From: Phocaeicola oris
GTDB lineage: Bacteria; Bacteroidota; Bacteroidia; Bacteroidales; Bacteroidaceae
Length of the DNA: 64,000 nucleotides
Assembly (NCBI RefSeq): GCF_021295095.1
Contig: NZ_JAJLQX010000013.1
Coordinates: forward strand, 1-64,000
Direction: 5' to 3'
Numbering within the stretch: position 1 is the first letter of the stretch; the number at the start of each line of letters is the position of its first letter. Positions 45,372 to 54,259 of this stretch are shown here, in pieces. A model generated the notes under the pieces. It had not been told where the DNA came from. It was given only the letters and a program-made list of their open reading frames with translations, and did not search any database. The translations under genes and the position numbers were made by a program.

Positions 45372-46337
45372 TTATATAATTCCTTCAAGCAAACGTTTTA
45401 ATACAACGGTAGCTGAAATCTCTCGATTCGCTGCTTCAGGAATTACTAACGACGTTGGCGCTTCAATTACATCATCCGTTACAATCATATTCCGGCGTAC
45501 CGGCAGGCAATGCATAAAATAAGCATTATTAGTCCATGACATGTGTTCGGCATTAACAGTCCAGTTCATATCCTTACTCAGAATCTTTCCATAATCAGAA
45601 AGATTCGTCACGCCGGGACAAGCCCAATTCTTAGCATAAATAAAATCAGCACCTTCGAAAGCTTTCTTCTGATCATACTCCACGCAGGCATTACGAACAA
45701 ATTTAGAGTCCAATTCATATCCATACGGATGAGTAATGACAAACTCTACATCAGCCTCGTTCATCCAGTCGGCAAAAGAATTGGGTACAGCCTGAGGCAG
45801 TGCACGTGGATGCGGAGCCCATGTCAAAACAACCTTCGGATGTTTTTTCTTTTTATATTCCTCTATGGTGATTAAATCGGCAAAAGCCTGCAATGGATGT
45901 CCTGTAGCTGACTCCATATAAAATACCGGACAACCGGAATGCTGAATAAATTGATTTAATATTTTCTCTGAATAGTCATCCTCCCGATTCTCGAAACGGG
46001 CAAACGAACGGACACCAATAATATCAGCATAACATCCCATTACCGGAATAGCTTCAAGCAGATGTTCACTTTTATCACCATCCATAATAATACCACGCTC
46101 AGTTTCCAACTTCCATGCCCCTTGGTTAACATCAAGGACTATAACATCCATTCCCAAGTTCCGCGCAGCTTTCTGGGTACTCAAACGAGTACGAAGACTA
46201 TTATTGAAAAAGATAAGTAGGCATGTTTTATGACGACCCAAATTCTCGTATTTATAATGATTCTGTTTAATCTCAAAAGCTTCTTTAATCGCTTCATCCA
46301 GATTGCCAATGTCTTTTACATTTGTAAAGTATCTCAT
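45372..46337 (-). CDS. argF': N-succinyl- or N-acetylornithine carbamoyltransferase
   Basis: Carbamoylates an N-acylated ornithine in the arginine pathway; in Bacteroides fragilis the homologue uses N-succinylornithine. The protein is 321 residues from the ATG at 46337. It shows the carbamoyl-phosphate motif SLRTRLSTQ, the acyl-group loop GAWKLETERGIIMDGDKSEHLLEAIPVMG with Pro in AIPVMG, HPLQAFADL, and HCLPVRRNM near the C-terminus. The Pro in that loop is the residue expected for the succinyl-specific form; this is inference. The frame extends 14 codons further, past the -7 box, so the later ATG is used. Other arg genes are not in the window. Confidence 0.88.
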   Translation of the reverse strand: MRYFTNVKDIGNLDEAIKEAFEIKQNHYKYENLGRHKTCLLIFFNNSLRTRLSTQKAARNLGMDVIVLDVNQGAWKLETERGIIMDGDKSEHLLEAIPVMGCYADIIGVRSFARFENREDDYSEKILNQFIQHSGCPVFYMESATGHPLQAFADLITIEEYKKKKHPKVVLTWAPHPRALPQAVPNSFADWMNEADVEFVITHPYGYELDSKFVRNACVEYDQKKAFEGADFIYAKNWACPGVTNLSDYGKILSKDMNWTVNAEHMSWTNNAYFMHCLPVRRNMIVTDDVIEAPTSLVIPEAANREISATVVLKRLLEGII

Positions 46338-46366
46338 AATATGTTTATTTAGTTGTACAATTACAG

Positions 46367-46393
46367 CAAAGTTAAGCAAATTCCATATATTTG
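46367..46393. promoter_or_regulatory. Divergent -7 boxes for argF' and the HAD phosphatase gene
   Basis: TAACTTTG on the minus strand (46374-46367) serves argF'. TATATTTG on the plus strand (46386-46393) serves the HAD gene and ends only 4 bp before its ATG, implying a leaderless mRNA. The two boxes are 11 bp apart. Confidence 0.55.
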
Positions 46394-46397
46394 CAAC

Positions 46398-47183
46398 ATG
46401 AAAACGAAAGCTATATTCTTTGATATTGACGGAACATTAGTTTCTTTCAAAACTCATCGTATTCCCGATTCCACCATAGAAGCCCTAACTATACTGCGAA
46501 AGAAGGGGATCAAACTGTTCATTGCGACAGGCAGATCGTGGGGACTTATCAACAATTTAGGAAACGTAAAGTTTGATGGTTTTATAACCGTCAACGGATG
46601 CTCCTGCTTCACTTCCGACTTTACACCTATTTATAATAGCAGCATCCCTCATGAAGACATTAACAGATTGATTGACTCCGGTCTGACTGAAGAATTTTCT
46701 TTTACCTTTACCGATGGGGATGATGAATTTGTGACAAGAATCAACGAAAGAGTACAAGCCATATCTGATCTTATTGAACTTCCAAATGCTCGTGTTGCTC
46801 CTGTTACTGATGCTCGTGGAAAAGATTTCTATCAGTTGATGGGATACTTCACAAAAGAAGAAGAGCAGCGATTCAATATCTTCGAAAATATTTTGACACA
46901 CTGCACGCCTATGCGCTGGCATCCGCTTTTCACAGATATCATAACAACAGGAAACAGCAAGCAGACGGGGGTGGATAAAGTACTCGATTACTTCCATATT
47001 GATTTGTCTGAGAGCATGAGCTTCGGTGATGGAGGGAACGACATTCCCATGCTGCAACATACTGCCATAGGAATAGCTATGGGGAATTCCAAAGATGAAG
47101 TAAAAACTGCAGCAGATTATGTCACCACCTCCATTGATGATGACGGAATAGTGAATGCGCTAAAACACTTCAAACTAATTTAA
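46398..47183 (+). CDS. Cof-type HAD-family sugar-phosphate phosphatase
   Basis: A 261-residue cytoplasmic phosphatase of the HAD IIB (Cof) subfamily. Motif I is IFFDIDGTLVS at the N-terminus, motif II is LFIATGRS, and motif IV is SFGDGGNDIPML near residue 210. A cap domain lies between motifs II and III. The ATG at 46398 is used because the -7 box ends 4 bp before it. The substrate is probably a sugar phosphate or flavin-related phosphate. It converges on the acyl-CoA ligase gene, 7 bp away. Confidence 0.88.
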   Translation: MKTKAIFFDIDGTLVSFKTHRIPDSTIEALTILRKKGIKLFIATGRSWGLINNLGNVKFDGFITVNGCSCFTSDFTPIYNSSIPHEDINRLIDSGLTEEFSFTFTDGDDEFVTRINERVQAISDLIELPNARVAPVTDARGKDFYQLMGYFTKEEEQRFNIFENILTHCTPMRWHPLFTDIITTGNSKQTGVDKVLDYFHIDLSESMSFGDGGNDIPMLQHTAIGIAMGNSKDEVKTAADYVTTSIDDDGIVNALKHFKLI

Positions 47184-47190
47184 ACAATCA

Positions 47191-48888
47191 CTATAATCTT
47201 TTCTTATTATCCCTCTTTTGCTTATGTTCTAAGCGTTCCATATCACGCTCGCGAATCTCCACACGACGAATCTTTCCGCTGATTGTCTTGGGCAATTCAT
47301 CGACAAATTCTATAACACGGGGATACTTGTATGGGGCTGTTATATTCTTAACATGATCCTGAAGTGCCTCTATCAGTTCAGGCCCCTCTTTTCCTTTATA
47401 CTCCTTAGAAAGAACAATAGTTGCTTTTACCACCATACCACGGATTTCATCCGGAACACCTGTAATAGCACATTCTACAACGGCAGGATGGCTCATCAAT
47501 GCACTCTCTACTTCAAATGGGCCAATGCGATAACCAGAACTTTTTATAACATCATCAGCACGGCCAACAAACCAATAATAGCCATCCTGATCACGCCAAG
47601 CAACATCACCTGTATAATAAATATTATCATGCCAAACTTCCCTCGTACGCTTCGAATCGCAATAATATTCCTTGAACAAACCTAATGGTTTCCCTCTATC
47701 TGTTCGAATAACAATCTCTCCTTTCTCTCCATCTTCAGCCCTACGGCCATCCGGCATCAATAAATCTATATCATACTGTGGATTTGGTTTTCCCATGCTA
47801 CCCGGTTTCGGAGTCATCCATGGGAAATTTCCTAAAGTCAGAGTAGTCTCAGTCTGTCCAAAACCTTCCATCAACTTAATGCCTGTCAATTTAAGAAATG
47901 TATTATAAACCGGATAATTCAATGCTTCGCCCGCTGTTGTACAATATTCCAAAGACGAAAGGTCGTACTTACTCAAGTCCTCCCTTATAAGAAAGCGATA
48001 GATGGTAGGAGGGGCACACAACGAAGTAACGTGATATGTATGAATTTTCATCAATATATCATGCGGAGTAAATTTCTGATGGTCGTAAACAAAAATATTA
48101 CAGCCAATTATCATCTGACCATACAACTTTCCCCACACAGCCTTACCCCAACCCGTATCCGCTATAGTAAGATGCAAACTGTCAGGCTTCAAATTATGCC
48201 AGAAATAAGCAGTAACAATATGTCCCAAGGGATAGGTAAAATCATGAGCAACCATCTTCGGTCCACCGCTTGTTCCAGATGTAAAATACATCAACATAAT
48301 ATCATCATTCGTATTATGACGCTCAGGACGCACAAAAGGAACGGCCTCCTTTATACCTTTTTGAAAATCATCAAACCCCTCCGGAACTAATGGCCCAATG
48401 CTAATTAAATGCTCCACTGTCGGAGATTCCGGCAAAGCATCCTTTACATGAGATATAATAGGATCATCACCTACTACCATAATAGCCTTTACACCGGCTG
48501 CATTATTTCGATAAACAACATCATTCTTTGTCAAAAGAAAAGTCGCCGGAATAGCCACAGCTCCTAACTTATGCAAAGCAACCATTGCGAACCAAAACTC
48601 ATAGCGACGTTTCAGAATAATCATTACCTTATCACCAAATCCTATTCCAAGACTCTGAAGATAAGATGCAGTCATATCCGTATACCTTTTCAAATCGGAA
48701 AATGTAAACTGAATATGTTCTCCTTGATCATTCGTCCACAACAATGCTTTCCTATCGGGTTCTTCCTTCGCCCATTGATCAACTACGTCATATCCGAAGT
48801 TAAAGTTCTCAGGCACCTTTATCTTCAAATGCTCATTGAAATCCTCTTGCGAAGTAAAAGAGACTTGTTCCAAAAATCTTTCTACCAT
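47191..48888 (-). CDS. AMP-forming acyl-CoA synthetase
   Basis: Activates a carboxylic acid to its CoA thioester through an acyl-adenylate. The 565-residue protein has the P-loop YFTSGTSGGPKM, the GFGQTETTLTLG motif, YTGDVAWRDQDGYYWFVGR and the hinge/acyl-lysine region SGYRIGPFEVES ... KTISGKIRRVEIR. It is shorter than true acetyl-CoA synthetases (about 650) and resembles the medium-chain or benzoate-CoA-ligase-like group; the substrate is unknown. It lies 3 bp after the cupin regulator gene, which probably controls it. Confidence 0.88.
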   Translation of the reverse strand: MVERFLEQVSFTSQEDFNEHLKIKVPENFNFGYDVVDQWAKEEPDRKALLWTNDQGEHIQFTFSDLKRYTDMTASYLQSLGIGFGDKVMIILKRRYEFWFAMVALHKLGAVAIPATFLLTKNDVVYRNNAAGVKAIMVVGDDPIISHVKDALPESPTVEHLISIGPLVPEGFDDFQKGIKEAVPFVRPERHNTNDDIMLMYFTSGTSGGPKMVAHDFTYPLGHIVTAYFWHNLKPDSLHLTIADTGWGKAVWGKLYGQMIIGCNIFVYDHQKFTPHDILMKIHTYHVTSLCAPPTIYRFLIREDLSKYDLSSLEYCTTAGEALNYPVYNTFLKLTGIKLMEGFGQTETTLTLGNFPWMTPKPGSMGKPNPQYDIDLLMPDGRRAEDGEKGEIVIRTDRGKPLGLFKEYYCDSKRTREVWHDNIYYTGDVAWRDQDGYYWFVGRADDVIKSSGYRIGPFEVESALMSHPAVVECAITGVPDEIRGMVVKATIVLSKEYKGKEGPELIEALQDHVKNITAPYKYPRVIEFVDELPKTISGKIRRVEIRERDMERLEHKQKRDNKKRL

Positions 48889-48891
48889 ACC

Positions 48892-49443
48892 TTAAATAAT
48901 AATTGCCAGGAATTTTAAAGTTTTTCTATCCAAAGCCAACATGCCATGAGGTAGATTCGAATCAAAATATACGCTGTCACCAGAATTCAGCGTTAATTTC
49001 TTACCATTGATATCAAGCAACATTCTACCCTCTATTACCATATTGAACTCCTGACCTTCATGCCTATTAAAATAGATATCCTGATTGTCTTTTGGCTCAA
49101 CGGTTACTATAAACGGATCCATCTTCCTTCCCTGAAATCCGGCAGCCAATGACTGATACTTATATGCCTTAGTTCGCTCAACAGATATTCCTGCACCCTG
49201 ACGGGTGATATAATAAGTGTTCATTCGAGGTTCCTCACCAAACATCAGAACATCAAGAGGAATATTATATTGCCGCGCAATGGCTTGCAAAACACTGACA
49301 GAAATATCACTATCCCCACTTTCCATTTTTAGGTATTGGTTGACTGGAAGATCACAAACTTTAGCAACTTCTTCCGGATCCAATTCTAAAACATCGCGTA
49401 AACCTTTCAAGCGTTCGGCAATCTGTTTAATCTGGTCATCCAT
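48892..49443 (-). CDS. XRE-type regulator with C-terminal cupin domain
   Basis: A 183-residue regulator. The N-terminal helix-turn-helix (about residues 5-65) has LRDVLELDPEEVAKVCDL and SDISVSVLQAIARQYNIPL. The C-terminal cupin (about 105-180) has NRHEGQEFNMVIEGRMLLDINGK and LNSGDSVYFDSNLPHGMLAL. Such proteins sense a small ligand in the cupin and regulate adjacent metabolic genes. It is co-directional with and 3 bp from the acyl-CoA ligase gene, so the ligase product or substrate is a plausible ligand. Confidence 0.9.
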   Translation of the reverse strand: MDDQIKQIAERLKGLRDVLELDPEEVAKVCDLPVNQYLKMESGDSDISVSVLQAIARQYNIPLDVLMFGEEPRMNTYYITRQGAGISVERTKAYKYQSLAAGFQGRKMDPFIVTVEPKDNQDIYFNRHEGQEFNMVIEGRMLLDINGKKLTLNSGDSVYFDSNLPHGMLALDRKTLKFLAIII

Positions 49444-49466
49444 ATTCTTTTAGACATTTTATTTTA

Positions 49467-49474
49467 CAAAGATA
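49467..49474 (-). promoter_or_regulatory. -7 box of the cupin regulator / acyl-CoA ligase operon
   Basis: On the minus strand TATCTTTG lies 23 bp before the ATG at 49443. Confidence 0.6.
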
Positions 49475-49479
49475 ATGGA

Positions 49480-49844
49480 ATTCAGTATTACATAATAACA
49501 ATTAAAATTATTTTTCAAGAGAAATGAATGATTTATCTGATTATAGGATCCTTTCTTATGAATTCCGACTACTATTTCCAAATCTTCCCACGCAATATAG
49601 CTTTGAAAACGTGACTTTCTTCTAAAAACTTCTTAATCTTGTTTTTTCCTGTCAAGAATCCGAGCAACAACATTTAAATAAATGAGCATCTCTTCAGAAA
49701 ATCATACGGGTAAGGAAGTACCAGCCCCAAATATTAATCAAGCAAAAGTTTTACCTAACAGCAAAATAATATGCTACATGATACCATAAAATAAGCTGCA
49801 TTATAAGAAACAGATGGTGAAATAACTTGTCTACCTACTTATCT
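49480..49844. other. Intergenic stretch without recognised features
   Basis: About 365 bp between the cupin regulator promoter and the stop of the small membrane protein. It is AT-rich. No ORF with a coding look, no tandem repeat, no strong hairpin with a T run and no IS end was seen on either strand. Confidence 0.5.
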
Positions 49845-50060
49845 TTACTGTTGAACGATATAGAAAAAGATACCACTTGCGGCGATTAATATCACTCCCA
49901 TCAGCGCGTATACAAAACGTGCTTTCTGTCTACCGAAACGGGAAACAATATAATGCGCGTTATTAGCATCAAAGAACCAGTCCCAGTTAAATAAGGCAGC
50001 TAAAATGGCGAGTAGTCCGACAGCTGCAAATATTCCTTGGAGCAAGTAATGCATTCTCAT
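49845..50060 (-). CDS. Small two-helix membrane protein, Imm17-like
   Basis: A 71-residue protein with two membrane helices (about 6-24 and 48-69) joined by a basic loop (SRFGRQKARFVYALMG). Size, the WFF...GRQKAR...Y-x-LMG pattern and topology resemble the Bacteroidetes family named immunity protein 17, which is common next to tsaE or other housekeeping genes and is not proved to give immunity. No toxin gene is nearby. It begins at the last base of tsaE, so it is translated with it. Confidence 0.55.
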   Translation of the reverse strand: MRMHYLLQGIFAAVGLLAILAALFNWDWFFDANNAHYIVSRFGRQKARFVYALMGVILIAASGIFFYIVQQ

Positions 50061-50485
50061 TAGGCTTGTATTTCCATCTTAACCAATCGGCTTCCGTCTT
50101 CTTGTTCAGATATATCTACACGAACGGCATCTCCCGGCAATAAATCTTCTATTAGTTCTGGCCATTCTATGAAACAAAGAGCACCACTGTAAAAATAATC
50201 CTCATACCCCATGTCATATACCTCTTCTACTTTTTTAATACGGTAGAAATCGAAGTGATAGATCAATTCAGCTGTTGCATCTGAACGGTACTCGTTGACA
50301 ATAGCGAAAGTAGGAGAGTTAATGACATCAGTAACACCAAGTTCCTCGCAAATGGCTTTAATAAATGTTGTTTTACCGGCTCCCATCTTGCCGTAGAAAG
50401 CAAAAACTGTATTGTCACCCATGGATTTGATGAACTGCTTGGCAGCGTCATGGATAATATCCAATGATTTAATTTGAATTTCCAT
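50060..50485 (-). CDS. tsaE: tRNA threonylcarbamoyladenosine biosynthesis ATPase TsaE
   Basis: P-loop ATPase that cycles the TsaD-TsaB complex in t6A synthesis at A37 of ANN-decoding tRNAs. The 141-residue protein has Walker [18 protein letters not shown] (about 30-46), [10 protein letters not shown] and the FIEWPELI motif. Length and motifs are standard. It follows the ABC permease gene after 10 bp and precedes the small membrane protein. Confidence 0.94.
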   Translation of the reverse strand: MEIQIKSLDIIHDAAKQFIKSMGDNTVFAFYGKMGAGKTTFIKAICEELGVTDVINSPTFAIVNEYRSDATAELIYHFDFYRIKKVEEVYDMGYEDYFYSGALCFIEWPELIEDLLPGDAVRVDISEQEDGSRLVKMEIQA

Positions 50486-50495
50486 ATAATAATGT

Positions 50496-51320
50496 TTATT
50501 TCGCTTTGTTGCAAATATAAATGCTTTTCACCATTTTACAAAGCACATAGATTAAAATGGAAAAAAAGATGATAGTCGCTCCCGAAGGAACTTTCAGATA
50601 GTAGGAAATGAACAGACCGCATATACAGTTGATAAGTCCGATGATGATGGAGAGTCCTATAATTGTCTTAAAGCGATGTGTGAATAAGTTGGATGTAATT
50701 TGAGGGATGGTCAGCATGGAGATGGCCAGTACAATTCCGACCATTCGAAGGCAGGCAACAATGGTCAGCGCAATAAATAACATCAGCAGATATTCGAAAG
50801 CAACAACCGGTAGATGCTGAGAAAGAGCAAATTGGCGATCGAAAGCGATAGTAATAATTGGGTGAAGGAATAATCCGAAGAATATAATAAGTATAATGGA
50901 TAGAATGGCAAGCATGATGATATCACCTGTCGTGATTGTCAGAATGTTTCCAAAAAGATAAGTAGACAAGTCGGGAGTAAATCCCGGAGCCAGATAACTA
51001 AATATAATTCCTACCGCCATTCCGAATGCCCAGAAAATGGCAATGGCAGAATCTTCTCGCAAATCTTGTCGTTTGCTTAGCCACTCAACTCCAAAAGCAG
51101 AAAGGATAGAGAAAAGAGCTGCCCCAAGTATAGGAGAAATGCCTGAGTAGAGTCCAATTCCGATTCCTCCGAAAGAAGCATGAGTGATACCTCCACTGAT
51201 AAATACCAATCGTCTCGTCACAATGTAGGTGCCGATGATTCCACATGCAATACTTGCTAAAAGACAACCAATTAACGCATGTTGAAAGAATGTATAATGC
51301 AATAGTTCCAGCAGATTCAT
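50496..51320 (-). CDS. Metal ABC transporter permease, ZnuB/MntB family
   Basis: A 274-residue inner-membrane protein with eight to nine hydrophobic segments. It has the ABC-3 family landmarks: [30 protein letters not shown] near the N-terminus (helix plus cytoplasmic loop), [19 protein letters not shown], and a late [17 protein letters not shown]. This family moves Zn, Mn or Fe. Neither the ATPase nor the binding protein is encoded in this neighbourhood, so it must pair with components encoded elsewhere. It overlaps the upstream hypothetical gene by 4 bp. Confidence 0.87.
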   Translation of the reverse strand: MNLLELLHYTFFQHALIGCLLASIACGIIGTYIVTRRLVFISGGITHASFGGIGIGLYSGISPILGAALFSILSAFGVEWLSKRQDLREDSAIAIFWAFGMAVGIIFSYLAPGFTPDLSTYLFGNILTITTGDIIMLAILSIILIIFFGLFLHPIITIAFDRQFALSQHLPVVAFEYLLMLFIALTIVACLRMVGIVLAISMLTIPQITSNLFTHRFKTIIGLSIIIGLINCICGLFISYYLKVPSGATIIFFSILIYVLCKMVKSIYICNKAK

Positions 51321-51769
51321 TTCCTTACTTGATCGCTTAACAATATGTAAAGTTCATCTTTAATTTGATCGGGGACATTTATACCCCGTAGTTCCAAACT
51401 ACGGTTCCATCCCGGAACATCACTATCTAAACAAGTCTCAAGAATATCCCGAAACTCTTGCGCTTCCTCTTCCGTGTAATCATCTGAAGGACGTCCCTTA
51501 TAACGGTCTAATTCCTCATCTTCATAATATTCTATTTCAATCTTTGCTTTTTGAAGTACACAGTCCAGCTCACAACCTTCTGTTCCCTGAATATGATTGC
51601 ATGCTTCGCATTCTTCACTTTTTATGACAATATCCGGTTCTTTATCTAATTCTCCGGATGCAATCTTTTTATTAATTTGTCTATTATGAATATGACCGGC
51701 AACCATGGCTATGATGCCTGCAGCTATCAAGAGTAATATCAGTGCAATCATCTTATTAATCCTCCTCAA
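51317..51769 (-). CDS. Membrane-anchored protein with Cys cluster, unknown function
   Basis: A 150-residue protein, not recognised. It has an N-terminal helix (about 8-26), then a short segment with four close cysteines (CEACNHIQGTEGCELDC, about 54-70) that could bind metal, and an acidic soluble domain (YYEDEELDRYKG; YTEEEAQEFRDILETC). The TM helix and lack of a cleavage site suggest an inner-membrane anchor. It lies between aroA and the metal ABC permease and overlaps the permease by 4 bp, so a link to metal handling is possible but unproved. Confidence 0.6.
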   Translation of the reverse strand: MRRINKMIALILLLIAAGIIAMVAGHIHNRQINKKIASGELDKEPDIVIKSEECEACNHIQGTEGCELDCVLQKAKIEIEYYEDEELDRYKGRPSDDYTEEEAQEFRDILETCLDSDVPGWNRSLELRGINVPDQIKDELYILLSDQVRK

Positions 51770-51770
51770 T

Positions 51771-53009
51771 TTATTCGTTTTCTTCGATATTAAATCCTGC
51801 TTGTTTCAAATCCTCCCAATAATGTGGATAAGATTTTGATATTACTTCAGGATTATTAATTTGGACATCTTTCATAATCAAACCGGCAGGAGCAAATGCC
51901 ATAGCCATGCGATGATCTTCGTATGTGTTTATTGGAGTCTCAGATGGTTTTATATGGTCACCTTTCCAAGTAATGACTGATTCTAAATCCTGCACCGCAG
52001 ATATACCTAATTTTTTTAGCTCGGTAACCAGTGCAGTCAGGCGGTCGGTTTCTTTTATCTTTAAACTTTGCAGTCCATTGAAATTGAACGGAATATCCAT
52101 CATCGCGCAAGTCACTGCGAAAGTCTGAGCTAAATCGGGTTGATTGATAAAATTGTATTCAAAGCGCAGAGGTTTAGTTCCTCCTTTTTTGATAATTACT
52201 TCGTCATCAGAAAATTCTGTTTGTACTCCCAGTTGATTGAATATCCAAGCTACTTCGCTATCTCCCTGACTGCTATTTTTGAACAATCCTTTAAGTTTAA
52301 TTTCACTGTCGGCTGAACGAGAGAGCGCAATCATTTCGTACCAGTAGGAAGCTGCGCTCCAGTCACTTTCTATCGTAAATGGAATATCTTTGTATGGTTG
52401 CGGTTTGACTGTGAGTAGCGTTTCACCTACCCAATCTGCTTTCCCCCCAAATTGGTTCATCAAATCAAGTGTCAAATTGATATAAGGTTTGGAGACGATA
52501 TCACCAAGAAGTTTAATATTCAGTCCCTCTTTCAAATACGGACCAATCATCAGTAAGGCGGAGATATATTGTGAGCTTACATTCCCTGGTAATTCAATCG
52601 CACGATTCCATTCATTTCCGTTTCTTCCGGTAATGCGTAAAGGGGGAAAACCTTCCTCACCATTGTATTCAATATTTGCTCCTAATGCACGCAAGGTATC
52701 AACTAAAACTTTTATCGGACGATGCTTCATTCTTTCCGTTCCTGTAATGATATGTGTTCCAGGAACAAGAGATAAATAGGCTGTGAGGAATCGCATAGCT
52801 GTCCCACTCGCATGAACGTCAATTATTTCGGGCATATCTCTTAGTGCACGAATCATTACTTTCGTATCATCACAATCAGACAGATTGGATAGTACGTTCG
52901 ACCCCTTGCTTAGAGCGTGAATAATCAACGCTCTGTTGCTGATGCTCTTTGATGCCGGGAGTTTTATGGATGTACTGATAAGAGCCGGACCAGTAAGTTT
53001 ATAAACCAT
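51771..53009 (-). CDS. aroA: 3-phosphoshikimate 1-carboxyvinyltransferase (EPSP synthase)
   Basis: Joins shikimate-3-phosphate and PEP in the shikimate pathway. The 412 residues are a little shorter than the E. coli enzyme. It shows the substrate Lys/Ser start (LPASKSISNRALI), the SGTAMRFLTAYLS block, RPIKVLVDTLRALGA, VSSQYISALL and near the end LKIKETDRL and TYEDHRMAMAFA. LPASKSISNR and EDHRMAMAFA are family signatures. The gene heads the set aroA-hypothetical-permease-tsaE-small protein. Confidence 0.95.
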   Translation of the reverse strand: MVYKLTGPALISTSIKLPASKSISNRALIIHALSKGSNVLSNLSDCDDTKVMIRALRDMPEIIDVHASGTAMRFLTAYLSLVPGTHIITGTERMKHRPIKVLVDTLRALGANIEYNGEEGFPPLRITGRNGNEWNRAIELPGNVSSQYISALLMIGPYLKEGLNIKLLGDIVSKPYINLTLDLMNQFGGKADWVGETLLTVKPQPYKDIPFTIESDWSAASYWYEMIALSRSADSEIKLKGLFKNSSQGDSEVAWIFNQLGVQTEFSDDEVIIKKGGTKPLRFEYNFINQPDLAQTFAVTCAMMDIPFNFNGLQSLKIKETDRLTALVTELKKLGISAVQDLESVITWKGDHIKPSETPINTYEDHRMAMAFAPAGLIMKDVQINNPEVISKSYPHYWEDLKQAGFNIEENE

Positions 53010-53068
53010 ATAACTTTTAATTGGAGCGTAAAGGTACTATATTTTTATGAATTGGACAAAAGAAAAGA

Positions 53069-54166
53069 TTAATACTCCTTATCTTCAAATTTAAATGAGA
53101 GTTGAAGATCCTTCTTTGGCATCTCTTCATCCCATTCTTCTTTAGGATTTGATATGGTTAAACCTATCAGACGAATGGGATGATTGGCGTAGTCCACCTG
53201 CTTTATAAGTTTTTTTGAGAGGGGAAGAATCTGTGCTTTAGTTTGTAACTCTTCTTGCTGAGTAATACTTCGGGTAATTTGTTCAAAGTCGTGGAATTTT
53301 ATTTTTAACGTGAGCGTATAACCTTTGAACTCATGACTTTTCAAGCGCTCTTCCAGCTCTATCACTATATGATATAACTCTATGATAACTGCTGAAGTGT
53401 GTGTAATATCTTTTTCCAGTGTCCGTTCTACGCCGATGGATTTGCGGATGTGTATGGTTTCTACTTGTCGGTCATCTATTCCATGAGCAAAATCATAATA
53501 AGTTAATCCCGCTTTACCAAACTCTACAGCTAATAAAGACTTGGAGCATTTTTGCAAATCCTTTCCAATATGGATACCCATCAGGTGCATCTTCTCAGCA
53601 GTCTTCGGACCTATTCCCCAGAACCGTTCAATACGTAACTTACTGATAAAATCCAACGCTTGCGAAGGATGGATAGTACATAGTCCGTCCGGCTTTCGGA
53701 AATCGGAAGCAATCTTCGCTAAGAACTTATTATATGACACGCCGGCGGAAGCATGCAAATGAAGTTCGTTCCAGATGGCAGCTTTGATTTCTTTGGCAAT
53801 ATTAACAGCCAATGGTATCTGTTTTTTATTTTGTGTTACATCCAGAAAGGCTTCATCAATAGATATAGGCTCTATAACATCAGTATAACGCTTGAATATC
53901 TCATGTACTTGCATAGACACCTCTTTATATACTTCCATTCGGGGAGGTACAAAAATAATTTGTGGACACATTTTCCTCGCTCTGAGTGAAGGTATGGCCG
54001 AATGAACGCCAAACTTTCTTGCTTCGTAGCTGGCTGTAGTAACTATACCGCGTTCTTCTTCTAAACCTACGGCTATCGGCTTACCTTTAAGCTCAGGGTT
54101 GTCACGCTGTTCTACAGAAGCATAAAAAGCGTCCATGTCTATATGTATAATCTTTCGATATTCCAT
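53069..54166 (-). CDS. dinB: DNA polymerase IV (Y-family translesion polymerase)
   Basis: Error-prone bypass polymerase. It is 365 residues from the ATG at 54166. Catalytic residues are visible in HIDMDAFYASVEQRDNP (near 6-22) and SIDEAFLDVT (near 100). The palm YNKFLAKIASDFRKPDG, the helix-hairpin-helix (FWGIGPKTAEKMHLMGI) and the little-finger domain follow. The TATTTTTG box (54182-54175, minus strand) ends 8 bp before this ATG, so a longer frame starting at 54205 lies upstream of the promoter and is not used. Confidence 0.95.
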   Translation of the reverse strand: MEYRKIIHIDMDAFYASVEQRDNPELKGKPIAVGLEEERGIVTTASYEARKFGVHSAIPSLRARKMCPQIIFVPPRMEVYKEVSMQVHEIFKRYTDVIEPISIDEAFLDVTQNKKQIPLAVNIAKEIKAAIWNELHLHASAGVSYNKFLAKIASDFRKPDGLCTIHPSQALDFISKLRIERFWGIGPKTAEKMHLMGIHIGKDLQKCSKSLLAVEFGKAGLTYYDFAHGIDDRQVETIHIRKSIGVERTLEKDITHTSAVIIELYHIVIELEERLKSHEFKGYTLTLKIKFHDFEQITRSITQQEELQTKAQILPLSKKLIKQVDYANHPIRLIGLTISNPKEEWDEEMPKKDLQLSFKFEDKEY

Positions 54167-54174
54167 CTTTTTAA

Positions 54175-54182
54175 CAAAAATA
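54175..54182 (-). promoter_or_regulatory. -7 box of dinB
   Basis: TATTTTTG on the minus strand with only 8 bp to the ATG at 54166, giving a transcript with almost no leader. No LexA-like operator was recognised. Confidence 0.5.
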
Positions 54183-54222
54183 TAAAAAAGGTTCTTTCTT
54201 TCCAATTTTAGAAGAATTTCTC

Positions 54223-54230
54223 TAATTTTG
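54223..54230 (+). promoter_or_regulatory. -7 box of tcdA
   Basis: TAATTTTG fits TAnnTTTG and lies 29 bp before the ATG at 54260, divergent to the dinB promoter. Confidence 0.5.
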
Positions 54231-54259
54231 TGTATTAATTTTTTCGAGAAAGATTTCCA

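Noticed and set aside
49480-49844. Possible short gene in the gap before the small membrane protein
   Set aside because: Open frames are short, lack coding-like composition and have no promoter or conserved motif.
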